From positions 1 through 47,018 of the forward strand of contig JAUWOV010000002.1 of assembly GCA_030611945.1 (NCBI GenBank): a DNA stretch of 47,018 nt, read 5' to 3'. Below the pieces are notes generated by a model that was not told the origin of the DNA, searched no databases, and saw only the letters and a list, made by a program, of their open reading frames with translations. Of the stretch, positions 7,841-16,465 are shown in pieces (position 1 is the stretch's first letter; every line of letters starts with the position of its first letter). The translations under genes and the position numbers were made by a program. This stretch comes from a bacterium (GTDB taxonomy: Bacteria; JAHJDO01).

Positions 7841-10519
7841 TTATTTTAAGAAACTTTTAATCTTATCCATGTTTTCTATTAATTTTATCCTGTTTTTACT
7901 AAGCATTTCCCTTTTTTTTTGTTGATTTTCTATAACATCTTTTGGCGCTTTATTTAAGAAATCCTGATTATCAATCTTTCTGCCTATCTTCTCAAATTCC
8001 TCTTCTAATTTAGCAATCTTTTTCTCAATGCGATTTTTCTCTGAAGCAAAATCAAATTTATCGCCCAAGCACAAAAATACCGCTATCCCGGATTTAGTAA
8101 TATCTGAAGGAAATGGAGAACTAACCTTTATATTGTAACCTATTTTCACATCTTTAGCATGTAATAATCTTTGCATTCCTATTCTATCTGAACTCAGCGC
8201 TTTTTCCTCCTCTATACTGGTTGTCTTAACTATATAGTTGATATCCTCTGATAAAGGGATATTCCAATCCCCTCTCAAATTTCTACCAACATTAATAACC
8301 TCATATTTAAGCATTGCTTTGTTGGTTTCTTCCAAATTAACATATCTGGAATCTGCTTCCGGCCATGATGATATCATAATACTCTTATCCAAATCCTGAT
8401 CTATGGTGTTTCTTAGATTCTGCCATATTTCTTCCGTAATAAACGGTATAAAAGGATGTAACAACTTAAGACTTTGCTTCAACACGTGAAATAGTACTGC
8501 TTGGGCTGCGACGCAACTTGTTTTCTCAGACACTCTGTGCTTTATTATTTCCAGATACCAATCACAGAATTCATGCCAGAAGAAATTATAGATTTTACTT
8601 GCGGCTTCATTGAATTTGTACCTTTCCAGACTCTCAGTTAGAGATACAATGGTTTGATTTAATTCAGTTAAGATGAACCAATCATCTGATGCTAAATTAT
8701 TAGAAGTTAAATCAATATTTAAGTTCTTATGTCCTGCTAAATTTGTTATTGAAAAACGAGCAGCATTCCACAATTTATTACAGAAATTCCTTGCTCCTTC
8801 TATTCTTGTAGTTGTCAACAGAATATCCTGCCCTCCCAATGTTGACAACTCTGCAAGAGCCAATCGCAATGTATCGGCGCCATATTGGTTAACAAGGTCT
8901 ATAGGGTCAACCACATTTCCGCTGGATTTGCTCATCTTCTTTCCTGAGGAATCTCTAACAATCCCATGAAGATAAACTCTCTCAAAAGGAATGTTATCCA
9001 TAAACTGCTGTCCCATCATAATCATGCGCGCAACCCAAAAATATATTATGTCATACCCGGTAACTAATACCGTAGTAGGATAGAAATAACCTAGCTCTTT
9101 TGTCTGGTTAGGCCATCCCATTGTAGCAAAAGGCCATAAAGCGGAGCTGAACCATGTATCAAGCACATCAGTATCCTTCTCCAGATCAATGCTTTCACAT
9201 CTCCCGCATTTCATAGGTTTTTCTATTTCTACTATTATTTCTCCACAATTATTGCAATACCAAACTGGTATTTCGTGTCCCCACCAGATCTGCCTTGAAA
9301 TACACCAATCCTTAATGTTCTTCATCCAGTTCAAGTAAACTTTTTCCCATCTGGACGGCGAGAACTTTATTTTACCGCTGGTTACAGCCTTTATCGCAGG
9401 TTGAGTCAATGATTTCATACTAACAAACCACTGCTTAGAAACTAACGGCTCCACAACAGTATGACATCTTGAGCAATGCCCTACATTGTGAAGATGATTT
9501 TCTATCTTTAAGAGGTATCCTTCTTTTTTTAGGTCTTCCACTAATTTTTCTCTGCAGGAATATCTATCCATCCCATTATAAGCGCCGGCATTTTTATTCA
9601 TTCTGCCTTTTTCGTCTATTACAACCACCTGTTTCAGGTTATGAGCAAGTCCGATTTCATAGTCAACAGGATCATGAGCCGGCGTTACTTTAACTGCTCC
9701 TGTTCCAAATGAGCTATCTACCCTCTCATCAGAAATAACGGAAATTTTCCTTCCGATAATAGGCAGGATAACTACCTTCTTTATAAACCTTTTATATCGT
9801 TTGTCCTGAGGGTGAACAGCAATTGCAGTATCTCCAAGCATTGTTTCCGGTCTGGTAGTGGCAATTACTATTTGGTCATTGCTTTGTTCTAAAGGATAAT
9901 TAATGTAATATAAATGACCTTCCACATCCTTTCTCTCTACCTCAATATCTGAAATTGCTGTCTGACAGCGAGGGCACCAATTAACAATATAATTATCCCT
10001 GTACAGCAATTTGTTTTTATACAATCTGATAAAGGCTTGCTTTACAGACCTTGCGTAATCCTTGTCCATTGTAAATCTTTCTCTTGACCAATCACATGAT
10101 GTTCCTAATCTTTTCAATTGGCTTATTATTCTATCGCGGTACTCTTCCTTCCATTTCCATGCATGTTTAAGAAATTTTTCTCTGCCAAGTCCATCCCTAG
10201 TCAACCCTTCCTGAGAAAGTCTTTTCTCTATTACATTTTGTGTGGCAATTCCAGCATGGTCTGTTCCCGGTATCCATAGAGCATTAAACCCCTGCATCCT
10301 CTTCCATCTGACCAGAATATCCTGAAGAGTTTCATCTAACGCATGCCCCATGTGCAGAACTCCAGTTACATTTGGCGGAGGAATAACAATACAGAACGAT
10401 TTCTTGTCGGAAGTTACTTCTGCGCGAAAGAATTCATTCTTTTCCCAGAAAGAATACCACTTTTCTTCTACTTGTTTTGAGTCATATCTTTTCGATATCT
10501 CAGTCTCAACTAAGGTCAT
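7841..10519 (-). CDS. valS: Valyl-tRNA synthetase
   Basis: Charges tRNA-Val and edits threonine; class I synthetase of 892 residues. The HMGH signature appears in VTGVLHMGHALDETLQD and the KMSKS loop in GKKMSKSSGNVVDP. The CP1 editing domain includes ATTRPETMLGDTAIAVHP. Several Cys pairs (CPRC, CSRC, CNNC, CGRC) could bind zinc. The C-terminal coiled coil is present (EKNRIEKKIAKLEEEFEKIG). The start is ATG with AAGGAA at good spacing. Confidence 0.97.
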   Translation of the reverse strand: MTLVETEISKRYDSKQVEEKWYSFWEKNEFFRAEVTSDKKSFCIVIPPPNVTGVLHMGHALDETLQDILVRWKRMQGFNALWIPGTDHAGIATQNVIEKRLSQEGLTRDGLGREKFLKHAWKWKEEYRDRIISQLKRLGTSCDWSRERFTMDKDYARSVKQAFIRLYKNKLLYRDNYIVNWCPRCQTAISDIEVERKDVEGHLYYINYPLEQSNDQIVIATTRPETMLGDTAIAVHPQDKRYKRFIKKVVILPIIGRKISVISDERVDSSFGTGAVKVTPAHDPVDYEIGLAHNLKQVVVIDEKGRMNKNAGAYNGMDRYSCREKLVEDLKKEGYLLKIENHLHNVGHCSRCHTVVEPLVSKQWFVSMKSLTQPAIKAVTSGKIKFSPSRWEKVYLNWMKNIKDWCISRQIWWGHEIPVWYCNNCGEIIVEIEKPMKCGRCESIDLEKDTDVLDTWFSSALWPFATMGWPNQTKELGYFYPTTVLVTGYDIIYFWVARMIMMGQQFMDNIPFERVYLHGIVRDSSGKKMSKSSGNVVDPIDLVNQYGADTLRLALAELSTLGGQDILLTTTRIEGARNFCNKLWNAARFSITNLAGHKNLNIDLTSNNLASDDWFILTELNQTIVSLTESLERYKFNEAASKIYNFFWHEFCDWYLEIIKHRVSEKTSCVAAQAVLFHVLKQSLKLLHPFIPFITEEIWQNLRNTIDQDLDKSIMISSWPEADSRYVNLEETNKAMLKYEVINVGRNLRGDWNIPLSEDINYIVKTTSIEEEKALSSDRIGMQRLLHAKDVKIGYNIKVSSPFPSDITKSGIAVFLCLGDKFDFASEKNRIEKKIAKLEEEFEKIGRKIDNQDFLNKAPKDVIENQQKKREMLSKNRIKLIENMDKIKSFLK

Positions 10520-10594
10520 TTTTGAATTTCCTTAATAATGCCAAGTGACATGATTTTATGCTTTTTTAGACACAAAGTCAATTTTAGATCTTTC

Positions 10595-11626
10595 TTATCT
10601 CACATATATTGGATTAGAGAATATCCATGGCTTGTTTTTAAGATAAACTTCCACTCTATAACTGCCGGGACTTTTAACATCATAATTAAGAAACCTATCG
10701 TTTACACACTTCACCACAACTCCATTATGCAACAAACTAATCTTTGCAATTTGCGGACATTTAATCTGTATTAGTAAATTATTGGCAAGCTTTATTTCTT
10801 CTCCCATAATGGCTCTATGATTTGCTCCTGTAACTATAAACGAAAATCCACTAGCCTCAGCTAAAAAGTCATATGCAATATATGATCTCCCTTTCTTTAA
10901 TGCAGAATATACCTTTTGTATGTCTTCGCAGGAATTCCCTGAAAAAGGCATACTCAATATATGTGTTCTTATTGTACTAAACAGCTTTTTATATGGAAAT
11001 ATACTAATAAATGGCAGTATGTATCTGGCATGAGCATCTAGCCCTCCTATTGCTATAGTAGGTCGTACAGCATTCAATCTATCCCACAGTTTGAGAACTT
11101 GTTTTGATGGACCAGTTATTGTTATTTCAGGATGTAAAAGATAATAAAGCAGGTTAAATGGATGGATGTCTTCTATCCAATCATGCATATATGACCAAAT
11201 TTCGATTCCACAAAAATTTCCACCATCCTCCACTATCCAGGACATGTCTCTTATACCTAAAGAACGCTTTCTTTTTCTTATTGGATGTGCTATAAAGCCG
11301 AAGCCGTTCTGTTCTTCTACCTTTTTAATATAAGTTCCGGGGTCTTTTTCTCTTAGTTTAGGAACAATAGCCTCCTTTATATCAAGGGCAATAAAGTGAT
11401 TAATTTTAGGTGTTATCTCCTCCCCGACTAAGAAAAGGACATTCTTACGCCATCCCTCACCATGTTTTTCTTTCCATTTCATAGTGTTATGGTCCGTTAT
11501 AATCACAAAGTCCAAATTATTTGATTGGGCAGCTTGCAGTATTTTCCTAAACCCTCCACTGCCATCAGAACATTTTGAATGAATGTGTATTACACCTTTG
11601 TAATCAGTGAGCTCAGGTTTGTTCAT
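10595..11626 (-). CDS. PHP-domain metal-dependent phosphoesterase-like protein
   Basis: 343 residues. The N-terminus has the PHP metal motif IHIHSKCSDGSG and the following ITDHNT. GFIAHPIRK and a GGLDAHARY motif supply further metal ligands. The last ~100 residues look like a beta-rich domain rather than a polymerase. PHP proteins hydrolyse phosphoesters with two or three metals; the substrate here is unknown. The start overlaps the flippase-like gene stop by 4 nt. About 75 nt with no visible feature separate it from valS. Confidence 0.75.
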   Translation of the reverse strand: MNKPELTDYKGVIHIHSKCSDGSGGFRKILQAAQSNNLDFVIITDHNTMKWKEKHGEGWRKNVLFLVGEEITPKINHFIALDIKEAIVPKLREKDPGTYIKKVEEQNGFGFIAHPIRKRKRSLGIRDMSWIVEDGGNFCGIEIWSYMHDWIEDIHPFNLLYYLLHPEITITGPSKQVLKLWDRLNAVRPTIAIGGLDAHARYILPFISIFPYKKLFSTIRTHILSMPFSGNSCEDIQKVYSALKKGRSYIAYDFLAEASGFSFIVTGANHRAIMGEEIKLANNLLIQIKCPQIAKISLLHNGVVVKCVNDRFLNYDVKSPGSYRVEVYLKNKPWIFSNPIYVR

Positions 11627-12582
11627 CTTGAGAAAGTTTTTGGAGGCTTATGGAATATATAGAATATGCCGCCGAAAAGATTTAAAATAAGTGCGCTAAG
11701 TCTTACAATTATTGACATGGTTACAGCTAAACCGCAAGCTGAAGTAACAAGTCCAAAGAAATACTTATACATACTCTCTCCAAGTCCCCATCCTGCAAAT
11801 GTAATAGGAATTATACTTATAACTGTAATAATTGGAATAAACAAAAAGAAATATTTCATTGAAACATTCAAGCCCAGACCTAATGCTATCTGGTAATTTA
11901 TCAATATAGACATAATCTGTATAACGATAGACATTAGAAAAACCTCAGTAAGCAAGGCTTTTTTGGACCTGTAAATATAGAATGCTGAGTACACACGCTT
12001 TAAAGAAACAATAATCTTTTGCCATCTTTCCATTTTTATATCAAAAGAAAATTTTTTCATAATGCGCTTGTTAAGAAAAATAATGCCCGAAATAGTTATT
12101 ATCAAAAATAATACCATGATACTTATTGCAGGTTTTCTGATCTGGGGATCTGATATAGCATAGAGACTTGCAACTGCGCCTATTGTAAGAAGAGCCAGCA
12201 TTCCAATAATTCTGTCAATAAGCACTGTTGTGGCTGCTTCAAGTCTTTGATCAGTGTGCTTTGATACATAATACGCCTTTACAACGTCTCCTCCTGTCAT
12301 ACTTGGCATAAAAGTATTAAAAAATAATCCAATAAAATGCAGTTCTAATGTCTTGAGAAATGATAAGTATATTCTCTGTCCCTGAAGAAGTTTTTGCCAT
12401 CTTAGGCACGCTATGATGATGATAATGATATACAATCCAATTGCTATAAGAAGACGTGATAACTCTATGCTTTTGATATGTTCTACTATTTTGTGAAGGC
12501 TAATATCCGGTCTTGAAAAAACATACCAGAGAATTCCTATACTAATACATAATTTTAGAATCCAAAACAGGGTCTTTTTCAT
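11623..12582 (-). CDS. Lysylphosphatidylglycerol synthase-type transmembrane protein (UPF0104/AglD-like)
   Basis: 319 residues with about seven or eight hydrophobic helices. Family-typical features are LHFIGLFFNTFMPSMTGGDVVKAYYVS near residue 85-110 and LIDRIIGMLALLTIG, with FAGWGLGESMY toward the C-terminus. The N-terminal half of MprF and archaeal AglD share this fold and are linked to lipid or glycan transfer or flipping. There is no aminoacyl-transferase domain. Neighbouring nucleotide-sugar genes suggest an envelope role; the reaction is not known. Confidence 0.8.
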   Translation of the reverse strand: MKKTLFWILKLCISIGILWYVFSRPDISLHKIVEHIKSIELSRLLIAIGLYIIIIIIACLRWQKLLQGQRIYLSFLKTLELHFIGLFFNTFMPSMTGGDVVKAYYVSKHTDQRLEAATTVLIDRIIGMLALLTIGAVASLYAISDPQIRKPAISIMVLFLIITISGIIFLNKRIMKKFSFDIKMERWQKIIVSLKRVYSAFYIYRSKKALLTEVFLMSIVIQIMSILINYQIALGLGLNVSMKYFFLFIPIITVISIIPITFAGWGLGESMYKYFFGLVTSACGLAVTMSIIVRLSALILNLFGGIFYIFHKPPKTFSR

Positions 12583-12594
12583 GGATATTGCCTA

Positions 12595-13563
12595 TTATTT
12601 ACTGCTTTTGTACCACCTGACAAATTCAGCGATTCCATCCTCTACGGAAATCTTGGGCTGGAAATTTAGCATCTCCTTAGATTTACTGATGTCAGCATAT
12701 GTAATACTCACATCGCCAGGCTGAGTAGGAAGTTTTGTTATGTTTGCTCTTTTGCCAAGTTCTTCTTCTATTACGCTGATGAAATAATTTAATTCTACTG
12801 GATGAGAATTGCCAAGGTTGAAAATTTCATATTTGAATTGTTTGTCCAGAGCAGACATTACTCCATCAATAATGTCATCAATATAGGTATAATCTCTTTT
12901 TGAATGCCCGTCTCCGAATCTCTGGACCTCTTTGCCCTCATCAATCCATTTTGTGAATTTATAGGTTGCCATGTCAGGTCTCCCTGATGGACCATATACA
13001 GTAAAAAATCTCAAGCAGGAGATTGGTATATTGTAAAGATGGTGATATACATGGCACATAACTTCTCCAGCCTTCTTAGTCGCTGCGTATGGAGAAATTG
13101 CTTTATCCACATTGTCATGTTCCGAAAAGGGTGTTTTTTTATTATTACCATATACAGAAGAAGAGGAAGCAAAAATAAAGTTCTTGACATTTTTGCTTAA
13201 TTCCAATAAATGCATTGTTCCTTTTAGATTGACCTCTTCGTAAAGCAGCGGGTTTTCAAGCGAAGGTCTAACTCCTGCCCTTGCAGCCAAATGAACAACT
13301 CCGCTTATTCTATTAGATGAGAAGATTCCCTTTAGAGAATTGAAATCGCGAATGTCAACTCTATATAGTTTGAAATTCTTCCGGCTAAGAAACGGTTTAA
13401 TATTATTTTCCTTTACCAAAGGAGAATAATAATCATTAAAATCATCCACACAGATGACAGACCTATTATCATCTAATAATCTTCTTACAAGATGAGACCC
13501 AATAAACCCTGCACCACCCGTTACAAGAATGTGTTCATCTTCCATATATTCGTCACTTTCCAT
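12595..13563 (-). CDS. NAD-dependent nucleotide-sugar epimerase (UDP-glucuronate 4-epimerase-like)
   Basis: About 322 residues, extended SDR. The NAD motif is TGGAGFIGSHLVRRLL; the catalytic Ser is in FASSSSVYGNN and the YxxxK pair in SPYAATKKAGE. RFFTVYGPSGRPDMA and GDGHSKRDYTYIDDI closely resemble the GalE/GAE branch acting on UDP-glucuronate. Start ATG 13563 is chosen because GGAAAATG precedes it. It overlaps or abuts the nitroreductase stop. It probably feeds glycan synthesis together with the phosphomannomutase. Confidence 0.85.
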   Translation of the reverse strand: MESDEYMEDEHILVTGGAGFIGSHLVRRLLDDNRSVICVDDFNDYYSPLVKENNIKPFLSRKNFKLYRVDIRDFNSLKGIFSSNRISGVVHLAARAGVRPSLENPLLYEEVNLKGTMHLLELSKNVKNFIFASSSSVYGNNKKTPFSEHDNVDKAISPYAATKKAGEVMCHVYHHLYNIPISCLRFFTVYGPSGRPDMATYKFTKWIDEGKEVQRFGDGHSKRDYTYIDDIIDGVMSALDKQFKYEIFNLGNSHPVELNYFISVIEEELGKRANITKLPTQPGDVSITYADISKSKEMLNFQPKISVEDGIAEFVRWYKSSK

Positions 13564-13565
13564 AA

Positions 13566-14147
13566 TCATTTTCCATACTCATCAAAGAAACATACATCAT
13601 TAAGCTTTCTTTTTGGAACGTTTAATACTCCTTCCCCGTCCTTCCAATACTTAATGGAATCCTTCATCTCTACAGCTTTTGGGCTTTCATTGGAATATCC
13701 GAGAGCAACTACAGAGTCTATTATACATTTATCCGGTATATTTAATATTTTTCTTAAACTGGTTCTGTCAATTGACCCTATCCAACACGTCCCAATATTC
13801 TCTTCCATAGCAGCAAGAACAATATTCTCTATAGCCGCTGCTGCATCGTGTTCGCCGCCAGTTGTTCTCTTCTCCCTATTGAGAAGAACAACAATATAGG
13901 CTACAGGTTGTTCCCCCTTTTTTGGATCTCCCTCAGGCGCAATATATCCTGCCCATTTAAGAGTGCCAAAAACCTTATTAATTAGTTCTTCATTCTGAAT
14001 AATTATATACTCGCACGGTTGGAGATTGGCCCCGGATGGAGCAAGACGACCTGCATTAACAAGCTTTTTCAGTACATCAGGAGAAATAGGCTTTTGCTTA
14101 AATCGTCTGATAGAACGTCTTCTAATAATAGCGTCATATACATTCAT
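13566..14147 (-). CDS. Nitroreductase family FMN oxidoreductase
   Basis: About 193 residues. It opens with the classic IIRRRSIRRFKQKPIS FMN-binding segment, followed by AGRLAPSGANLQPCEYIII. GTCWIGSID lies in the second half. Such flavoproteins reduce nitro compounds, quinones or flavins using NAD(P)H; the natural substrate is not predictable. ATG 14147 is preferred over 14153 on Shine-Dalgarno spacing (AGAAGAATG). It sits between the phosphomannomutase and epimerase genes. Confidence 0.85.
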   Translation of the reverse strand: MNVYDAIIRRRSIRRFKQKPISPDVLKKLVNAGRLAPSGANLQPCEYIIIQNEELINKVFGTLKWAGYIAPEGDPKKGEQPVAYIVVLLNREKRTTGGEHDAAAAIENIVLAAMEENIGTCWIGSIDRTSLRKILNIPDKCIIDSVVALGYSNESPKAVEMKDSIKYWKDGEGVLNVPKRKLNDVCFFDEYGK

Positions 14148-14163
14148 AATCATTCTTCTTTCT

Positions 14164-15519
14164 TTACCAATTTTTGTCTATTGCCGGAAACTCGTCCAGC
14201 TTTTCATGTACTATTTTCTTTATTTCTTCAAGCCTTTCCTGAGTTTTGGCTTCAAACCTTAATACCAACAATGGCTGTGTATTTGATGCTCTTACCAGTC
14301 CCCAGCCATCTTTAAATAAAATCCTTACTCCATCAATATCAATTGTTTCGTATTTTGATTTGAAATATTTTTCAACACTGTCCATTACTTTAAATTTCTC
14401 TTCCTCAGATGCGCAATTTACTCTTATTTCAGGTGTGGAAAAATAATGCGGTATCTCTCTGACTATATCTGCCAATGATTTGTCCTGCGCAGATAGAAAC
14501 TGGAGCAGTCTTCCTGACGCATATATACCATCGTCATATCCAAAATAGTTATCCGCAAAAAACATGTGCCCGCTCATTTCGCCTGCCAGAAGAGCTTTTT
14601 CTTCTCTCATTTTTTTCTTGATAATAGAATGCCCTGTCTTCCACATTATTGGCTCTCCTCCATGTGCTTGAATATCTTCTATCAATGCCTGAGAGCATTT
14701 GACATCAAATATTATCTTTGCCTTTCCTTTTGAGAGTATATCCCTTGCGTAAAGAGCAAGTATCTTGTCTCCCCTGATTATATTCCCTTCATTGTCAATT
14801 GCGCCAACTCTGTCAGCATCGCCGTCATACGCAATTCCAACATCTGCTCCTGTCTCTTTTACTTTTGCTACTAAATCAGCTACATGCTTATCTACCGTAG
14901 GATCTGGAAGATGATTTGGAAAGCTTCCATCAGATTCACAATAAAGAGGAATAACTTCACATCCCAGATCTCTAAACAATCTTGGCGCAATGTTACTGGC
15001 TGTTCCGTTTCCTGCATCAATAACAACCTTAAGTTTCTTCTTTATCTCTATCTTTGCCCTAAGCGTTTGGAAATATGTCTCTTTAGGACATTCTTCTTTG
15101 ACAGTCCCCTCTCCGGTTAAAAAATCACCTGATTCTATAATTTGCCTTAATTTTTGAATTTCCTCGCCATATATTGAAGCAATGCCTTTAGATATTTTAA
15201 ATCCATTGTATTCAATCGGGTTATGACTCCCTGTTATCATTATTCCTGCGTCTGCGTTATAATGCAGAATTGAGAAGTAAAGCATAGGAGTTGGTCCTTC
15301 TCCAACATCAATCACATCACAGCCTGTTGATATAAGTCCCTTTATCAGCCAATCATTCAAACTGTTGGAACTTAATCTGTTATCATGTCCTACTGCAATC
15401 TTCTTTCCTCCTGACATATATGTGCCAACCGCCCGACCAATATTTGTAACAACATCCTGCGTTAAGTCATCCTTTACTAACCCCCGAATATCGTACTCCC
15501 TAAAAATTTGTTTATTCAT
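14164..15519 (-). CDS. Phosphomannomutase / phosphoglucomutase
   Basis: 451 residues, alpha-D-phosphohexomutase superfamily. The phosphoserine loop is MITGSHNPIEYNGFKIS, the metal loop is IAYDGDADRVGAID, the sugar-binding loop is LLAGEMSGHMFFAD, and the phosphate-binding loop is LVRASNTQPLLVLRFEAK. The N-terminus IFREYDIRGLV is typical of the ManB/AlgC type. It makes mannose-1-P or glucose-1-P for glycan synthesis. It overlaps the flavodoxin-like gene by 4 nt. Confidence 0.92.
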   Translation of the reverse strand: MNKQIFREYDIRGLVKDDLTQDVVTNIGRAVGTYMSGGKKIAVGHDNRLSSNSLNDWLIKGLISTGCDVIDVGEGPTPMLYFSILHYNADAGIMITGSHNPIEYNGFKISKGIASIYGEEIQKLRQIIESGDFLTGEGTVKEECPKETYFQTLRAKIEIKKKLKVVIDAGNGTASNIAPRLFRDLGCEVIPLYCESDGSFPNHLPDPTVDKHVADLVAKVKETGADVGIAYDGDADRVGAIDNEGNIIRGDKILALYARDILSKGKAKIIFDVKCSQALIEDIQAHGGEPIMWKTGHSIIKKKMREEKALLAGEMSGHMFFADNYFGYDDGIYASGRLLQFLSAQDKSLADIVREIPHYFSTPEIRVNCASEEEKFKVMDSVEKYFKSKYETIDIDGVRILFKDGWGLVRASNTQPLLVLRFEAKTQERLEEIKKIVHEKLDEFPAIDKNW

Positions 15520-16073
15520 AGTTTTGCTCCTAGCATAAAGGCTTTTTTTAATAATTCTGGATGCTTTAATATAGCACCCTTTTGATCAATTCCGAAACAG
15601 AAAAGTTCTTCTTTGTAATCTGCGTTAATGGTAACAAAGAAATTCTTTACAATTGATATTGCATTATCAAAGAAATCTTTTCTCTTTGATCCCTCTACAG
15701 AAATGAAAGCCCCTATCTTCCTTTTTCCAAGAACTTGTTTTCTTAATATATACTTAGCTCTCCAGACACATTGAAACCTGTCTATCATCATTTTGGTCTG
15801 CGCGCTAAGACTTCCGAAGAATATTGGAGAAGCCAAAATTATAGCATCTGCTTCTTCCACCTTTCTGTAAATAGTTTGCATATCGTCTTCAATTATACAG
15901 AATCCGTCGTCAGGCATATTTTCACACTCCTGACATGGAGAAAATTCAAGATCATTTAAGATGATCTTCTCTACCCGAGCACCATTATTCTGAGCACCTT
16001 TCAATGCATTATCAAGGAGAATATCCGTATTTCCACCCTTCCTTGGACTCCCATTTATTCCTAATACTTTCAT
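15516..16073 (-). CDS. NADPH-dependent FMN reductase / flavodoxin-like iron-sulfur flavoprotein
   Basis: 185 residues with the flavodoxin-like FMN loop GINGSPRKGGNTDILLDN and a second flavin-contact segment ILASPIFFGSLSAQTKMMIDRF. A Cys cluster between them (CQECENMPDDGFC) resembles that of iron-sulfur flavoproteins, which may hold a 4Fe-4S cluster. It is the first gene after the tRNA cluster on the - strand; its promoter is not clear. The electron partner is unknown. Confidence 0.82.
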   Translation of the reverse strand: MKVLGINGSPRKGGNTDILLDNALKGAQNNGARVEKIILNDLEFSPCQECENMPDDGFCIIEDDMQTIYRKVEEADAIILASPIFFGSLSAQTKMMIDRFQCVWRAKYILRKQVLGKRKIGAFISVEGSKRKDFFDNAISIVKNFFVTINADYKEELFCFGIDQKGAILKHPELLKKAFMLGAKL

Positions 16074-16089
16074 CTAAGGTTCCCCCTAT

Positions 16090-16204
16090 GACTTAGATGC
16101 GGAATGTATGTTGAGCTCGCCAGCTCCAGTACGTCGTAGGAGAGACTGGAGAGTGTTTGTCCCGAAGGCGTTCGGGAGCGAGACATGCATTTTGCATCTA
16201 AGTC
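16090..16204. other. Folded ~115-nt intergenic element bounded by an 11-bp inverted repeat
   Basis: GACTTAGATGC (16090-16100) is the exact inverse of GCATCTAAGTC (16194-16204). Inside the ends, AATG-t-ATGT can pair with ACAT-g-CATT. Two internal hairpins follow: CTCCAGT with ACTGGAG, and CCCGAA-ggcg-TTCGGG. Together they make a multi-branched junction. It lies between the last tRNA and the flavodoxin-like gene. It could be an operon terminator structure, a MITE-like repeat or an RNA; there is no T-tract typical of an intrinsic terminator. Confidence 0.6.
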
Positions 16205-16216
16205 TAAGCACTGCAT

Positions 16217-16290
16217 TGGAGCGGGTGAAGGGAATCGAACCCTCGTATCAAGCTTGGGAAGCTTGTGTTCTACCACTGAACTACACCCGC
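16217..16290 (-). tRNA. tRNA-Gly (anticodon CCC), CCA encoded
   Basis: The cloverleaf is complete: acceptor GCGGGTG/CACCCGC, D-arm GTTC/GAAC, anticodon stem CAAGC/GCTTG with loop TTCCCAA, and T-arm with TTCGATT. The anticodon reads CCC (Gly, GGG). The discriminator T and CCA are encoded (TCCA). Third in the Thr-Tyr-Gly cluster transcribed leftward, the same order as E. coli thrU-tyrU-glyT. Confidence 0.95.
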
Positions 16291-16291
16291 A

Positions 16292-16376
16292 TGGTGGGGA
16301 GAGGAGGATTCGAACCTCCGAAGGCATCGCCGTCAGATTTACAGTCTGATCCCTTTGGCCGCTTGGGAATCTCCCC
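16292..16376 (-). tRNA. tRNA-Tyr (anticodon GTA), CCA encoded
   Basis: 85 nt with the long variable arm expected for bacterial tRNA-Tyr. Acceptor GGGGAGA, anticodon stem CAGAC... with loop around TGTAAAT giving GTA, T-loop GTTCGAATC, and an ACCA end. It lies 1 nt from tRNA-Gly and 8 nt from tRNA-Thr, so it is probably processed from one transcript. Confidence 0.96.
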
Positions 16377-16384
16377 ATTTTTAG

Positions 16385-16457
16385 AGCCGGCGAAGGGACT
16401 TGAACCCCCGACCCGCTGATTACAAATCAGCTGCTCTACCAACTGAGCTACACCGGC
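16385..16457 (-). tRNA. tRNA-Thr (anticodon TGT), CCA not encoded
   Basis: 73 nt: acceptor GCCGGTG/CGCCGGC (one wobble), D-arm GCTC/GAGC, anticodon stem GCTGA/TCAGC with loop TTTGTAA giving TGT, and T-loop GTTCAAGTC. After the discriminator T the sequence is CTAA, not CCA, unlike its two neighbours. Its 5' end lies 8 nt from the integrase stop, making it the first host feature at the prophage border. Confidence 0.95.
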
Positions 16458-16465
16458 GTTACAAT
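16385..16465. other. Likely left prophage border (attL region) at tRNA-Thr 5' side
   Basis: The integrase stop codon is at 16466, 8 nt from the 5' end of tRNA-Thr; everything to the right is phage-like. The crossover probably lies in or next to tRNA-Thr, but the matching attR is outside the window, so the core cannot be defined. Integration at the 5' side of a tRNA is less usual than at the 3' side. Confidence 0.45.

Noticed and set aside
16074-16216. Second tRNA-Thr and tuf after the tRNA-Gly, as in E. coli
   Set aside because: No further cloverleaf or EF-Tu sequence is present; the gap holds the folded element and then the flavodoxin-like gene.
16070-16419. Open frames on both strands over the tRNA cluster
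   Set aside because: They are translations of three clear tRNA genes and the folded element beside them.
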